64,000 nt of DNA from Physcomitrium patens (GCF_000002425.4 NC_037253.1:10965065-11029064); one strand, 5' to 3'; shown: positions 24,957 to 35,041, numbered from the stretch's first letter. Notes: generated from the sequence alone by a model not told the origin. A program made the numbers and translations.

Positions 24957-25904
24957 GGTAGTCATTTGGACAATTGTGGAGGACATTTTGCGAGTGATAG
25001 CACCGCACGTAAGGCTTTAATGGCTGAATACTGGTGGCCAATAATGTTTTTAGATACACACCAATATGTTTGTCATTATGATCCTTGTAAACGAATTGGT
25101 CGCCCTACTGGAACTTCTGCAATATCCTTGGTACCAATTTTGGCACAGGTACCATTCGAAAAATAGAATATTGACTTTGTCGGACCAATTGCACCTGCCT
25201 CTCAAAATGGACATAAAAATTATATTCTAGTAGCCACTGATTATGTCACCAAATGGGTAGAGGCCATGACAACAAAAACTGATAATGTCAATATCGTAGC
25301 AACATTTTTATATGAGAACATTATCACTCGTTTTGGCTGTCCGAAAGAATTGGTTAATGATCGCAACACACATTTTTTTAATGCCACAATTGAAGCATTA
25401 ACTGCAAAGTATGAGATCAAGCACCGCAAAACTACACCTTATCATCCACGAGCCAATGGGCAGATCAAAAAGACAAACGGTATCCTATACAAGATCTTAA
25501 CAAAGACTATTTCAGGAGCGGGAACCAATTCGGACACTAAATTGTTGGGAGCTTTATAGGCGTACCGTACTACATATAAAATAACTACCAATTCTATCCT
25601 ATTTCAATTAGTATACGGCCAAGAGGTAATTCTACCAATTGAATTGGAAGTCCAAAGTTTACAAATTGTATTGGATGAACCTATGAGAGACAAAAAATCT
25701 CTTCAATATAGGTTAGTCTAATTGGAAAAATTGGATGAAACTCGGACTACGGCTCCCTTGATCATGGAAGCTACACAGTGCCACAAAAAGAGTTATTACG
25801 ACAGTAAGTTATGGCCAAAATATTTTATGCCCAATGATTTGGTGCTACTTTATGATAGCCGCTTTAACAACTTTCCCAGTAAATTTCAAGTACGATGGCA
25901 TGGG
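24957..25904 (+). pseudogene. Family-D copy D1: integrase, 5' truncated
   Basis: Athila/Tat-like integrase begins inside the zinc domain (HLDNCGGHFASD, YWWPIMF). It continues through the core (NIDFVGPIA first Asp, LVNDRNTHF second Asp) to the C-terminal part (LEVQSLQIVLDEP, YFMPNDLVLLYDSR). The expected catalytic Glu of NGQxE is Lys (AAA at 25467-25469). Stops are at 25164-25166 and elsewhere. The D1 LTR, gag, protease and RT are missing upstream. The frame is interrupted at 25904 by element A1 and resumes at 32290. Confidence 0.88.
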
Positions 25905-26465
25905 TGTCACGGCCATAATCATGTAAGTTAATAATTACATATAGAAATAGGTAGAAGTAAGTAAAAGTAGATAAAAGTAAGTTAATTCTATAATATTTAA
26001 TATAGAAGCTTCCTAGAAACTTCCTAGACACTGCTTTGACTTCATAGGTGTCTTTAATTGACTTTTTGGATTAGAAACGTGGTCAACAAGTTGGCCATGT
26101 GCCACACATGTTATTAGCTTGAAGATCAAGCTAACTATGTGGCCCACACGTAGAAAAACTTGTCTTGTAAGTCAAGGCATGTGTCCTACAAAGTCAACAC
26201 ATATTGGAGGTCCTATAGAACGTCGCCGCGTAGCTCCTAGTTAGATAATATATATAGAGACAAGAGTGAAGGCTTCTTCACACTTGTCAACTCCTTTCTT
26301 GCTTCTAGTCTAGTTTCAAGGGTCTCTAGTTTTCTTGTCTTTTGGCAATAGCCATTCTAGTTTCTCTTTTCAATATACATACTTATTATTCATATTTTGT
26401 TACTTTTCTTTGAGTGAAGGCTTACTTGTCTGAACTGTTTTTTCATCAAGTTCTTGTCCTTGACA
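25905..26465 (+). mobile_element. 5' LTR of A1 with promoter
   Basis: It starts TGTCACGGCC and ends CTTGACA. TATATATA at 26249-26256 is a plausible TATA box and would place the RNA start near 26280. Directly after it lies an inverted repeat, GACAAGAGTGAAG and CTTCACACTTGTC (consensus CTTCACTCTTGTC), with a 4-nt loop. The second arm coincides with the predicted RNA 5' end. Confidence 0.93.
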
Positions 26466-26467
26466 GA

Positions 26468-26478
26468 TTGACAAGAGT
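26468..26478 (+). other. Putative self-priming primer-binding site of A1
   Basis: TTGACAAGAGT starts 2 nt after the LTR. It is exactly complementary over 11 nt to ACTCTTGTCAA in the 3' LTR (32099-32109) and, with one mismatch, to 26279-26289 in the 5' LTR. In Tf1 and sushi elements the first 11 nt of the RNA prime on such a site. Confidence 0.7.
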
Positions 26479-26677
26479 ACACTTACAATATCAGAGCTTT
26501 GTTTTTTCTTGAGTAAGAGTGGATTACCCCTTTCTCTTGACAAGACATAAGCGTATTAGAAGTTTGTGGATTACCCACTTCTAAACTGATATTGTTCTTA
26601 GTATCTTCTTTGTTCTCAAGTCTTTCTTTTCTTTTGTCTTGAGCAATATCAAACAAATTTTTCTTCTTAGTGTCATT

Positions 26678-27682
26678 ATGGCAGAGCTTGTTGAAATGAA
26701 GAGTGCAATGGCACAAATGCAAGAGCAAATGAGGGAGTTAATGCTTGCGATGCATCAACTCAATTCACCAACACAGGAAAGAACAAGAATAGCAGAAAGT
26801 GGGGATATAGAGATGATCGGAGCTGCTTCAACATCTACAACAAATCATGTTCTTTCTCCAATTGTACAACACCCTATAAGCACTAGAGAACCAAGAATTG
26901 CCTTACCTGAGAAATTTGATGGTACGAGATCAAAGTTTTGAAGGTTCATCAATCAAGTACAATTGGCAATTGAACTTCAACCGCAAAGCTATCTAACTCT
27001 AGGATCACAAGTCAGGTTTATTGGCACTCTACTTTCTGGTTCTGCATTATCGTAGTTTTCGTCTTTTCTTGAACAACGAAATCCAATATTGGAAAATTTG
27101 GAAGCTTTTTTGGCGGAGTTTCGATCTATGTATGGTGAATACGATGCAACTCGTGTTGCAACAAATAAGATCCAAATTCTGCGACAAAGAAATTGCTTAG
27201 TAACAGTATATGCTTCACAATTTCGACAACTTGCAATTGACATTAAGTGGGATGATGCTGCACTCATCAGTCAATTTTTTTATGGATTGCAATACGAAGT
27301 AAAGAAATTGATGCTGAACTTACCTGATCCTCAAACTTTGAGTCAAGCAATCGATTTTGCGGTAAAATGTGATAATCGACTTTTCGAATTTCGATCCGAG
27401 AATCATTCACGGGAACCTCAACGTTATTACTCAATGGCAACATCAACATCTTTGCCAAACGTACATTCGGAAGTAGAAGACATGCAAATTGACGCGGTAC
27501 GTTTTAAACCCCTAACTGAGCAAGAAAAGATTCGTCGTCGTCAAGAAGGATTATGTTTATATTGCGGAGAACCTAAGCACACTGCTCAACATTGTCCAAA
27601 TAAAAGACGCAACTATAAAATGGAGGGTACGACGGTCAAAGAAGACAACATGTTGGAAAACGGATTCGTCCAGCTACAATAG
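26678..27682 (+). pseudogene. A1 gag (capsid and CCHC nucleocapsid)
   Basis: The ATG at 26678 gives MAELVEMKSAMAQMQEQM, a helical Met/Glu-rich start. Capsid follows: LPEKFDGTRSKF, QVQLAIEL and later QILRQRNCLVTVYASQFRQL with FFYGLQ. The nucleocapsid has one knuckle, CLYCGEPKHTAQHC (CX2CX4HX4C). Stops interrupt it at 26939-26941 (TGA, probably from an Arg CGA, also present in A2 and A3) and at 27054-27056 (TAG for Trp). The terminal TAG is at 27680-27682. Gag would form the particle and bind RNA. Confidence 0.93.
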
Positions 27683-30600
27683 GGACCGTGCAGCTGGAAC
27701 CTTATACAATTCCTAATAAAGGTCCTATCCTCTCCTCAGAACCCTCTCCTTGTTTTATAATAGACTTATATTTAGGACCTAAGAATTACAAAGCCTCTGC
27801 TTTATTAGATTCGGGAGCCTCAGCATGTTTTTTAGATGAACAATTTGTTAAAAGTCGTAAAATACCTTTTATACAGAAACCTAAACCAGTACATGTAGAA
27901 GTCATAGATGGTCGTCCCTTGTCTTCTGGAGATGTCACTCATGAAACTCATCCTATAAAAGTAACAATAGACGGTCATGATAGCTACATAGCTTTTAACA
28001 TAATTAAATCCCCGTTCAATCCAGTTATTTTAGGTTTATCCTGGCTAGAAAAATATAACCCTCGAATAGATTGGAATTCGCATAAACTTGACTTTTCCCA
28101 AAGTATTATTAATAGTTCTACCAACCAAGTAAAAAATTATAAGTCTAGTATAGTAAAACCCGTATTGATAGGTGCAAAAGCATTTATACATGCAGCAAAA
28201 GAAGGATCAACTTTTGCTATTTATGCTGCACCTATTTCTGAAAACGTAAAGACTTCAAGTAGCATTCCAAGTCAATATCAGGAGTATCAAGACGTTTTTG
28301 AGAAAAAGAATGCAGATATTCTTCCTGAGCATCGTCCATATGATTGTTCAATCGACCTCAAGGAAGGAACTCAGCCACCATTTGGACCAATTTACAGTTT
28401 ATCGCAAGATGAGATGGCTGAACTCAAGACATATATTGACGAGAATTTAGCGAAGAATTTCATACGCCATTCAAAATCTCCAGCAAGAGCTCCAATTCTA
28501 TTCGTAAAGAAAAAAGATGGATCTTTACGAATGTGTGTTGATTATCGAGGACTCAATAAGATCACAATCAAAAACAGGTATCCATTACCTTTGATATCAA
28601 GACTCCTTGACCACTTGAATCAAGCTAAGATCTATACAAAAATAGATCTAAGAGGAGCATATAATCTAGTACGGATCAAAGAAGGAGATGAATGGAAGAC
28701 TGCGTTTTGAACCAGGTATGGACATTTTGAATATAATGTCATGCCCTTTGGACTCACGAATGCACCAACTGCTTTTCAACATCTCATGAATGATGTATTT
28801 CGTGAATTCTTAGACAATTTTGTCGTCTGCTATCTAGACGATATCTTGATCTATTCTAAGAACGTCGAAGAACATGAAATACATGTTCGTCAAGTATTAC
28901 AAAAACTTAGAGATGCAGGATTGTACGCCAAGATGGAAAAGTGTGTATTTTACACTACTCAAGTTGACTTTTTAGGATACATCATTTCAAATAATGGTCT
29001 CATGATGGATTCTAAGAAAGTCCAAACAATCATGGATTGGAAGATTCCAAGGACACTAAGAGATGTCCAATGTTTCTTGGGATTTACCAATTATTATCGG
29101 ATCTTCATCAAAGATTTCTCACGAGTTGCAGCTCCACTTACACGCTTGACTAGTAAAGATAAATTCCAATGGAATCAAGAAGCGGAAGCAGCATTTGAAG
29201 CCTTGAAGACATCGTTTGTCTCTGCACCAGTCTTATATCGTGTTGACTTTTCCAAGGCATTTTTTATGGAAACAGATGCATCAGATTTTGCCTTAGGTGC
29301 AGTTTTATCACAAATGGGAACAGATGACAAACTTCATCTGATAGCTTTTCATTCAAGAAAATTCTCAGTAACCGAGATCAATTATGAGATCCACGATAAA
29401 GAACTTCTTGCGATCGTGGATTCCTTTCAAGAATGGCGTCATTATCTAGAAGGCGCTTCTAGTGCAGTCACTGTGTATACAGATCACAAGAACCTCGAGT
29501 ATTTCATGTCAGCACGCATGTTGAATCGTCGTCAAGCTCGTTGGCGTATGTCTTTGTCAAGATTCGAGTTCATTATCACTTATCGGCCAAGAAAATAACA
29601 AGGTTTGTCTGATGCCCTATCTAGACGTTCTTATTTTGCACCAAAAGAAGGAGATGCAGCTTTTGAGCAACAAAGAACGGTCCTCTTGAAACCGGAGTAA
29701 TTTCATCTCCGAGCAATGAAATCAACATTGACTGTTGATTCAACTTTTCTCAAGCAAATCCAGTCCAGTATGTCCTCAGATCCTCTTGTTTTTGATATCG
29801 AGAATAATTCTTCCAAGTCTCATGATCCTTCTAAGTTCGAGTTCAAGAATAATCTATTATATTTTGAAGGACGCCTATATGTTCCAGAAGGAGAAGCACG
29901 TTTACGTGTTCTTCAAGCACGTCATGACTTTCCAGCAGCAGGGCAATTTGGATATAATAAGACTTTGGAACTCATATCAAGAGATTTTTGGTGGCCACAA
30001 ATGTGGAAGTCAGTCAAAGACTTTGTACAATCATGTGATATTTGTTCAAGATCAAAAATTCCTCGTCATCGACCTTACGGACTTCTTCAGCCATTACCTA
30101 TATCAGAACAACCATAGTCTTCTGTTTCTATGGATTTCATCACAGATCTTCCAAGCTCAAGATCTTATGATTCTATATTTGTGATAGTAGATCGTTTCAC
30201 CAAGATGGCACATTTTGTGCCATGTACAAAATCTATCACAGGTGAAGAAACAGCTAAGCTTTTCATTGATAATATCTATCGCTATCATGGATTACCTAAA
30301 GATATCATATCGGATAGGGGAACTCAATTTGTGTCAAGATTTTGGAAGACCCTTTTCAAGATTTTAAAAGTGGACATAAAGCTATCTTCGGCTTTCCATC
30401 CTCAAACTGATGGACAAATAGAGCGCGTAAACCAAGTCTTGGAGCAATATTTAAGGTGTACTATCAACTACCAACAAGATGATTGAACAACCCTTCTGCC
30501 ATTGGCAGAGTTTGCTTATAATAATATGGTACATTCTTCCACGCAACAAACACCTTTCTTTGCCAATTATGGCTATCATCCACGACTTGATACTTTTGAT

Positions 30601-31165
30601 TTTTCAAAAGTTGATAATCCTGCAGCAGAAGATATGGCAAATCGGTTGTCAGAGTTATATGCAATAATGAAGACGCAATTGAAGGAAGCTCAAGAACGAC
30701 AAAAGATAAACGCAGATCTATATCGTAAGGAGCAACCACAACTCAACGTGGGTGATAAGGTATGGCTACTTCGTCGCAATATCAAGACTACTCGACCTTG
30801 TGATAAGTTGGACTATCGTAGGCTTGGCCCCTTTTCTGTTTCTGAACAGATCAACCCAGTTACATCTACCGGAGTCAATGAAGATCCATCTTGTATTCCA
30901 CGTGTCTCTTCTTGAACCATATAAGACAGTGGATATACAAGGAAGAAGACAAATGCCACCACCTCCTATAGAAGTAGATAATAATGAAGAATTTGAGGTG
31001 GAAGAGATATTAGACTCAAGGCGGCGCCGAAATAAGCTGGAATATCTTGTTCATTGGCACGGATATGATATTAGTGAACGCACATGGGAGCCATCCAGGA
31101 ATCTAGCAAATGCATCAGCTAAAGTCAAAGTTTTTCATCAACGACATCCATCAAAACCAAGATAA
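27619..31165 (+). pseudogene. A1 pol: protease, RT, RNase H, integrase, chromodomain
   Basis: The frame is -1 relative to gag and overlaps it by 64 nt (27619-27682). Protease has LLDSGASACF (Asp codon at 27808). RT has [16 protein letters not shown] and YLDDILIYS (28831 onward). RNase H has ETDASDFALGAVLSQ and [10 protein letters not shown]. Integrase keeps ARHDFP, CDICSRSK, MDFITDL, IISDRG and a Glu at 30421-30423. The chromodomain is FEVEEILDSRRRR to TWEPSRNL. Stops are at 28708, 29596, 29698, 30115 and 30484; each is one C-to-T or G-to-A change from Arg, Gln or Trp. An 11-bp deletion near 30859 shifts frame before the chromodomain. A0 retains those bases. Confidence 0.95.
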
Positions 31166-31259
31166 AAATCTCTCTTATAAAAGAGACAAGATTGAGGCAA
31201 GATAACATTCAATTTCCTATCCTTGTTTGTAACTTCTTTGCATTTGTGACGCTAATTAG

Positions 31260-31682
31260 ATGGAGAGCCAACAACCAGCGGATTTAACTCAAGAACCTTT
31301 GTTTGCTGACCTGCCGGACGAGACATTACGATTGTCACAACCTTCAAGACGACGCAATCGAGATGAAGATCTTCAAGAATGACATGTTCTTCCTCGAATA
31401 GATGGTGAGATACAACGCGTTTGGTATCACGATTTGGGAAGGGACTCCCGATGTTTGGTGATTTTGCTAGAGGTAGGAACAACTCCTGATGGTGTTTCGA
31501 ATATTCTATTCGAAGGAAGTTACAAAGGCCTCAACAATGATCAAATAACTGGGTGGTCTTCCCGCCCTGGTATGGGACACTATCGATGGTTGAGAGGCCC
31601 TATCAATCATCTTCGAAGAGAACAGAGATCAAAGTATGTGGCGAATACAATTCGTCGCATCATAGATTTCCTCAACATATGA
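31260..31682 (+). pseudogene. A1 extra ORF after the chromodomain, unknown function
   Basis: A 140-codon frame starts with ATG 94 bp after the pol stop and ends TGA 27 bp before the polypurine tract. One stop, TGA at 31380-31382, replaces CGA of A0. Features: an acidic/Leu N-terminus (FADLPDETLRLSQ), a basic patch (RRRNRDEDLQE), then VWYHDLGRDSRCLVIL, a middle LEVGTTPDG and ILFEGSY, GHYRWLRGPINHL, RREQRS and a hydrophobic end IIDFLNI. Conserved position, length and reading frame across copies suggest it was translated. I do not recognise a family. It is unlike env proteins: no signal peptide or transmembrane segment is visible. Confidence 0.72.
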
Positions 31683-31709
31683 TGACCGCTCCTCGTGGAA
31701 CTCGTCTCT

Positions 31710-31720
31710 AGAAGGGGGGG
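31710..31720 (+). other. Polypurine tract of A1
   Basis: AGAAGGGGGGG, then TAA, then the 3' LTR at 31724. Confidence 0.85.
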
Positions 31721-31723
31721 TAA

Positions 31724-32284
31724 TGTCACGGCCATAATCATGTAAGTTAATAATTACATATAGAAATAGGTAGAAGTAAGTAAAAGTAGATAAAAGTAAG
31801 TTAATTCTATAATATTTAATATAAAAGCTTCCTAGAAACTTTCTAGACACTGCTTTGACTTCATAGGTGTCTTTAATTGACTTTTTGGATTAGAAACGTG
31901 GTCAACAAGTTGGCCATGTGCCACACATGTTGTTAGCTTGAAGATCAAGCTAACTATGTGGCCCACATGTAGAAAAACTTGCCTTGTAAGTCAAGGCATG
32001 TGTCCTACAAAGTCAACACATATTGGAGGTCCTATAGAACATCGCCACGTAGCCCCTAGTTAGATAATATATATAGAGACAAGAGTAAAGGCTTCTTAAC
32101 TCTTGTCAACTCCTTTCTTGCTTCTAGTCTAGTTTCAAGGGTCTCTAGTTTTCTTGTCTTTTGGCAATAGCCATTCTAGTTTCTCTTTTCAATATATATA
32201 CTTATTATTCATATTTTATTACTTTTCTTTGAGTGAAGGCTTACTTGTCTGAATTGTTTTTTCATCAAGTTCTTGTCCTTGACA
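31724..32284 (+). mobile_element. 3' LTR of A1
   Basis: 561 bp, the same length as the 5' LTR. It contains the TATA box near 32068 and the hairpin with arms GACAAGAGTAAAG and CTTAACTCTTGTC. ACTCTTGTCAA at 32099-32109 is the perfect complement of the primer site at 26468-26478. Confidence 0.95.
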
Positions 32285-32289
32285 ATGGG

Positions 32290-32403
32290 CCATATCGGGT
32301 GGTGAAAGGTTTCTCTAATGGTTCAGTTCAATTGAAAGATTTTCTGGGAACCCACTTCATAACTTACGTTAATGGAAACCGATTATGTCTATATTATACG
32401 TAA
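32290..32403 (+). pseudogene. D1 integrase C-terminal end after the A1 insertion
   Basis: It continues the D1 frame: PYRVVKGFSNGSVQLKDF, then a C-terminus ending LCLYYT and TAA. It parallels 59360-59472 in D2. About 340 bp without a recognised gene follow before the 3' ORF (32404-32741). Confidence 0.88.
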
Positions 32404-32741
32404 ACTCGGGACGAGTTTACTCAGTGGCGAGAGGGAGTCTCCATAATAATGATTATCTGACAGGATTGAAAAGGTTATGATAGCTAGAAAACGATTGATG
32501 GTTAGTTTTGGGTACTAAAACTGACTAGTCAAGAAATTAGACATTCTTGATTAGACATGAGAATAAGGTACACTGGATTAGATGTTCTTGATTTGGACCT
32601 CGAGTAAGTAGTTAGGAGCGGGGCACTCATAGAAGGTTTCATTGTTGTAAATTTCAGACATTGTGCTTTGAATTGTAAGCTTTATGACAGTAATCAGCAA
32701 TAGTGTTAGCGCAAGGAAGTATTGAGAGTTTCATTTTTACA

Positions 32742-34402
32742 ATGTCAACGGAAAGAGCGAAGAAAGCACCAGAACGATCGGAAAGTCATTGCAATGTGAG
32801 GTCTAAGTGCGATATGGGATCGCAATCTCTTGTAGTTATCACCACCATGGAACCGATGAAGTTAGATATCTGTTGGTCATTGAAAAAGGCAAAAAGATTT
32901 TAAAAATGTACAGTTATTTACGTTTTTGCGAGGATCGGATAAACTACTACAAATTGATGTAGAACGAGTGGCAGAATATATAGAAAATTATGATCCAGAG
33001 GATGGTTCGAGTGTGGTAAGAGGAGTCTTGATTGGGATAGATGAGAATATCTTATACAAGGTCTTGTATCTACTAACCGGAGAGCTTGAGGTAGGAGGAG
33101 ACTCGTCAAATGATTTCAGGCCATGAAGCTACTTCAAAGTAGAAATGTCGTCTCTCGAGCAAAATCAAGGATAGAAGGTACAAAAGGCACTTACGTCCGA
33201 ACTTATGGAATGGATGCGGTTCGTTCAGAAGCGGTTAGCATTGAATCGACATATCACCTACATAGCGAAGCGATTACTATTTTCCACGATAGGAACACTG
33301 GAAGGCATGGTATTCAATTGGGCAGTTTATGTGGCCACAAAGATACACGCAAAAATGGGAGCTAAGCAAAAGACGGAGAAGTTTGCTTCACTATTATGTT
33401 TCAATTATGTAAACTCAGTGATTGAGTATACATTGAAACAGGAATCTCAACCAGTAGTTCCAAGTTTATAAACGGGAACATTTAGTCTAGGAGTAATGGT
33501 GTATGAAGTGGGAGAATCCCGTACAGTTGCAGAACAAGAAGCAAGATCAATATCTACACCCCAGCGAGTTCCAATTTGGCCGATAATAGAGATGACAACA
33601 CTAATATCAATTCCAAAGAAAAACAATCAATTAGGATTTCAACGGGGTATAATAGAAGGGTGGAATCTTAAGGAAGTTATATTGGGTCAAATTTCTCAGC
33701 TGCAACTTACGGTGAGTAAGCTTGAAGATGAGGGTAGCTTAAAAAGGCAAGTAGAAGCGAGCAAGAAAATAATCTTGGATCAAAATTACAAAATCAGGGA
33801 ACACGAACAAGACATCAAGATAGAATCGAAATCCAAGATGCGAGTGAAGTATGAATTGGATGAGAAAGTGGAAAACTGGTCAAAGGAGAAATAGAGGATT
33901 CAGCATATCCTGAAAAATCAAAAGCAAGAATTACTACAAATTTGCAAATCATACAGATTGGAACATGAGAAGATGAACGCTGAGTTGAAGATGGAATAAG
34001 AGAAGAAGGAGGCATTGGAGCTTGAAAAGAAACAATTGGGTGACCAATATCGAAACAAAACGGATGAGCTACAGGTAGAAATTGTTGTTTTGAAGGAAAT
34101 AGTAATGAAATTGGAGAGTGATTTGATCAGTATTGGTCAGTCACAAACAATTGCCTCAATGAGAGTAAGAATTGGAAAATTGGAGGAGAAATTACAACAG
34201 GAGCAGCAACAATTGGAAGCTAAAGATGCTAGAAATCCTCCAATTGGAAGCTCAAGTTCAAGAATTGGGAGCCTATACTGAAGATTTAATATCTCAATTA
34301 AGGGCAGAGATTCAAGACAAGTTGAAGGAAGAAGATATAGTATTGGAACAAGACCAAATGGAGCCAGCGCTAGAAATCGAAGAGATTGAACAATCCAGTT
34401 AA
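32742..34402 (+). pseudogene. Family-D 3' ORF (D1 copy): plant transposon-protein-like region plus long coiled coil
   Basis: An extra ORF of about 550 codons lies downstream of integrase on the sense strand. It starts MSTERAKKAPERSESH. A central part has LRGSDKLLQIDVERVAEY, WMRFVQKRLALNRHITYI and ASLLCFNYVNSVIEYTL. The C-terminal third is rich in Glu, Lys and Gln with heptad spacing (SKLEDEGSLKRQVEASKKII, LEEKLQQEQQQLEAK). The central layout resembles the putative plant transposon protein (Transposase_32-like) region found in Tat/Athila 3' ORFs; I recall this rather than having tested it. An extra A near 32890 shifts frame, and stops occur near 33124, 33469, 33892 and 34000. D2 has the same ORF at 59811-61469. 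Confidence 0.75.
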
Positions 34403-34483
34403 AAAAAAATAAAAAAAAAAAGATTGGTTTTTGTTTATCAATACTGAGTTTGCGGAGATGTTGTTCAGTTAGGAGTGGGACTA

Positions 34484-34794
34484 TGTAGAATAAGTAGTTA
34501 TTTTACATAATGAAGATACCTAGTGTATAGTATAAACAGAGATAGATAACTACTGAAAAGGTGGTTTAGTAGGTAGAATGGATGAATAATGAGAAAAAGT
34601 AGTTATCATCTATAGTATAGGAATTGGTATCTCAGGGTAGTATAAAGAGGATGGGAGAGGGGAAGAAAATGCCAGACTGCGATAGTACTGAGCCAGGGAT
34701 AAGCTTGGTACTATCTCTTCTTCTTAGTTTTATTGTTTCTTTTCTGTTAGTATTTTTTTTTGAAGGTTTCTTCCAGAATAAATAAACAATTACA
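34484..34794 (+). mobile_element. 3' LTR of D1, internally deleted
   Basis: It starts TGTAGAATAAGTAG after an AGGAGTGGGA tract and ends CAATTACA. At 311 bp against 740 bp in D2, it lacks about 430 bp between GTTAGTATT and GAAGGTTTCTTCC. It is followed immediately by a reverse family-C LTR piece. Confidence 0.85.
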
Positions 34795-35041
34795 GTGACT
34801 CTAAATATTTAGAAGTTACTAACAACCAAAATCAATCTTAAAAGCTACTATCAAAAGAAATTAAAGTTATACAAATTCTATAGTAATCTATTTAAACACT
34901 CTCTTCTCAAGATAATAATCAAATTATATTCTACAACCAACTAAAATCTAATAACATGGTGTAAGCCATGTTATTTAGTAAATTATATATTAAGTACATA
35001 ATTACATTATTTTCATATAGTAGCTAAATCACAACACGACA
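34795..35041 (-). mobile_element. Family-C LTR fragment, reverse, in A2
   Basis: Its reverse complement matches the first 250 bp of the LTR at 41695 (TGTCGTGTTGTGATTTAGCTA..., then TAATGTAATTATGTACTTA). It abuts ACGT at 35042-35045, followed by A2 sequence. Its other half was lost together with the left part of D1. Confidence 0.85.

Larger units (their letters stand above)
25905..32284 (+). mobile_element. Complete family-A chromovirus A1 with 5-bp target duplication
   Basis: A 6380-bp element with two 561-bp LTRs, flanked by ATGGG at 25900-25904 and 32285-32289. The unoccupied site can be read in copy D2 at 59351-59365 (GATGGCATGGGCCAT). I count about 14 differences between the two LTRs, mostly transitions, so this is the youngest insertion in the window. 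Order: LTR, self-priming site, gag, pol with chromodomain, extra ORF, polypurine tract, LTR. Gag and pol carry point-mutation stops and one 11-bp deletion, so it is not expected to be functional. Confidence 0.96.

Noticed and set aside
32742..34402. Family-D 3' ORF as an envelope gene
   Set aside because: No signal peptide, transmembrane segment or cysteine pattern; the C-terminus is a long charged coiled coil instead.
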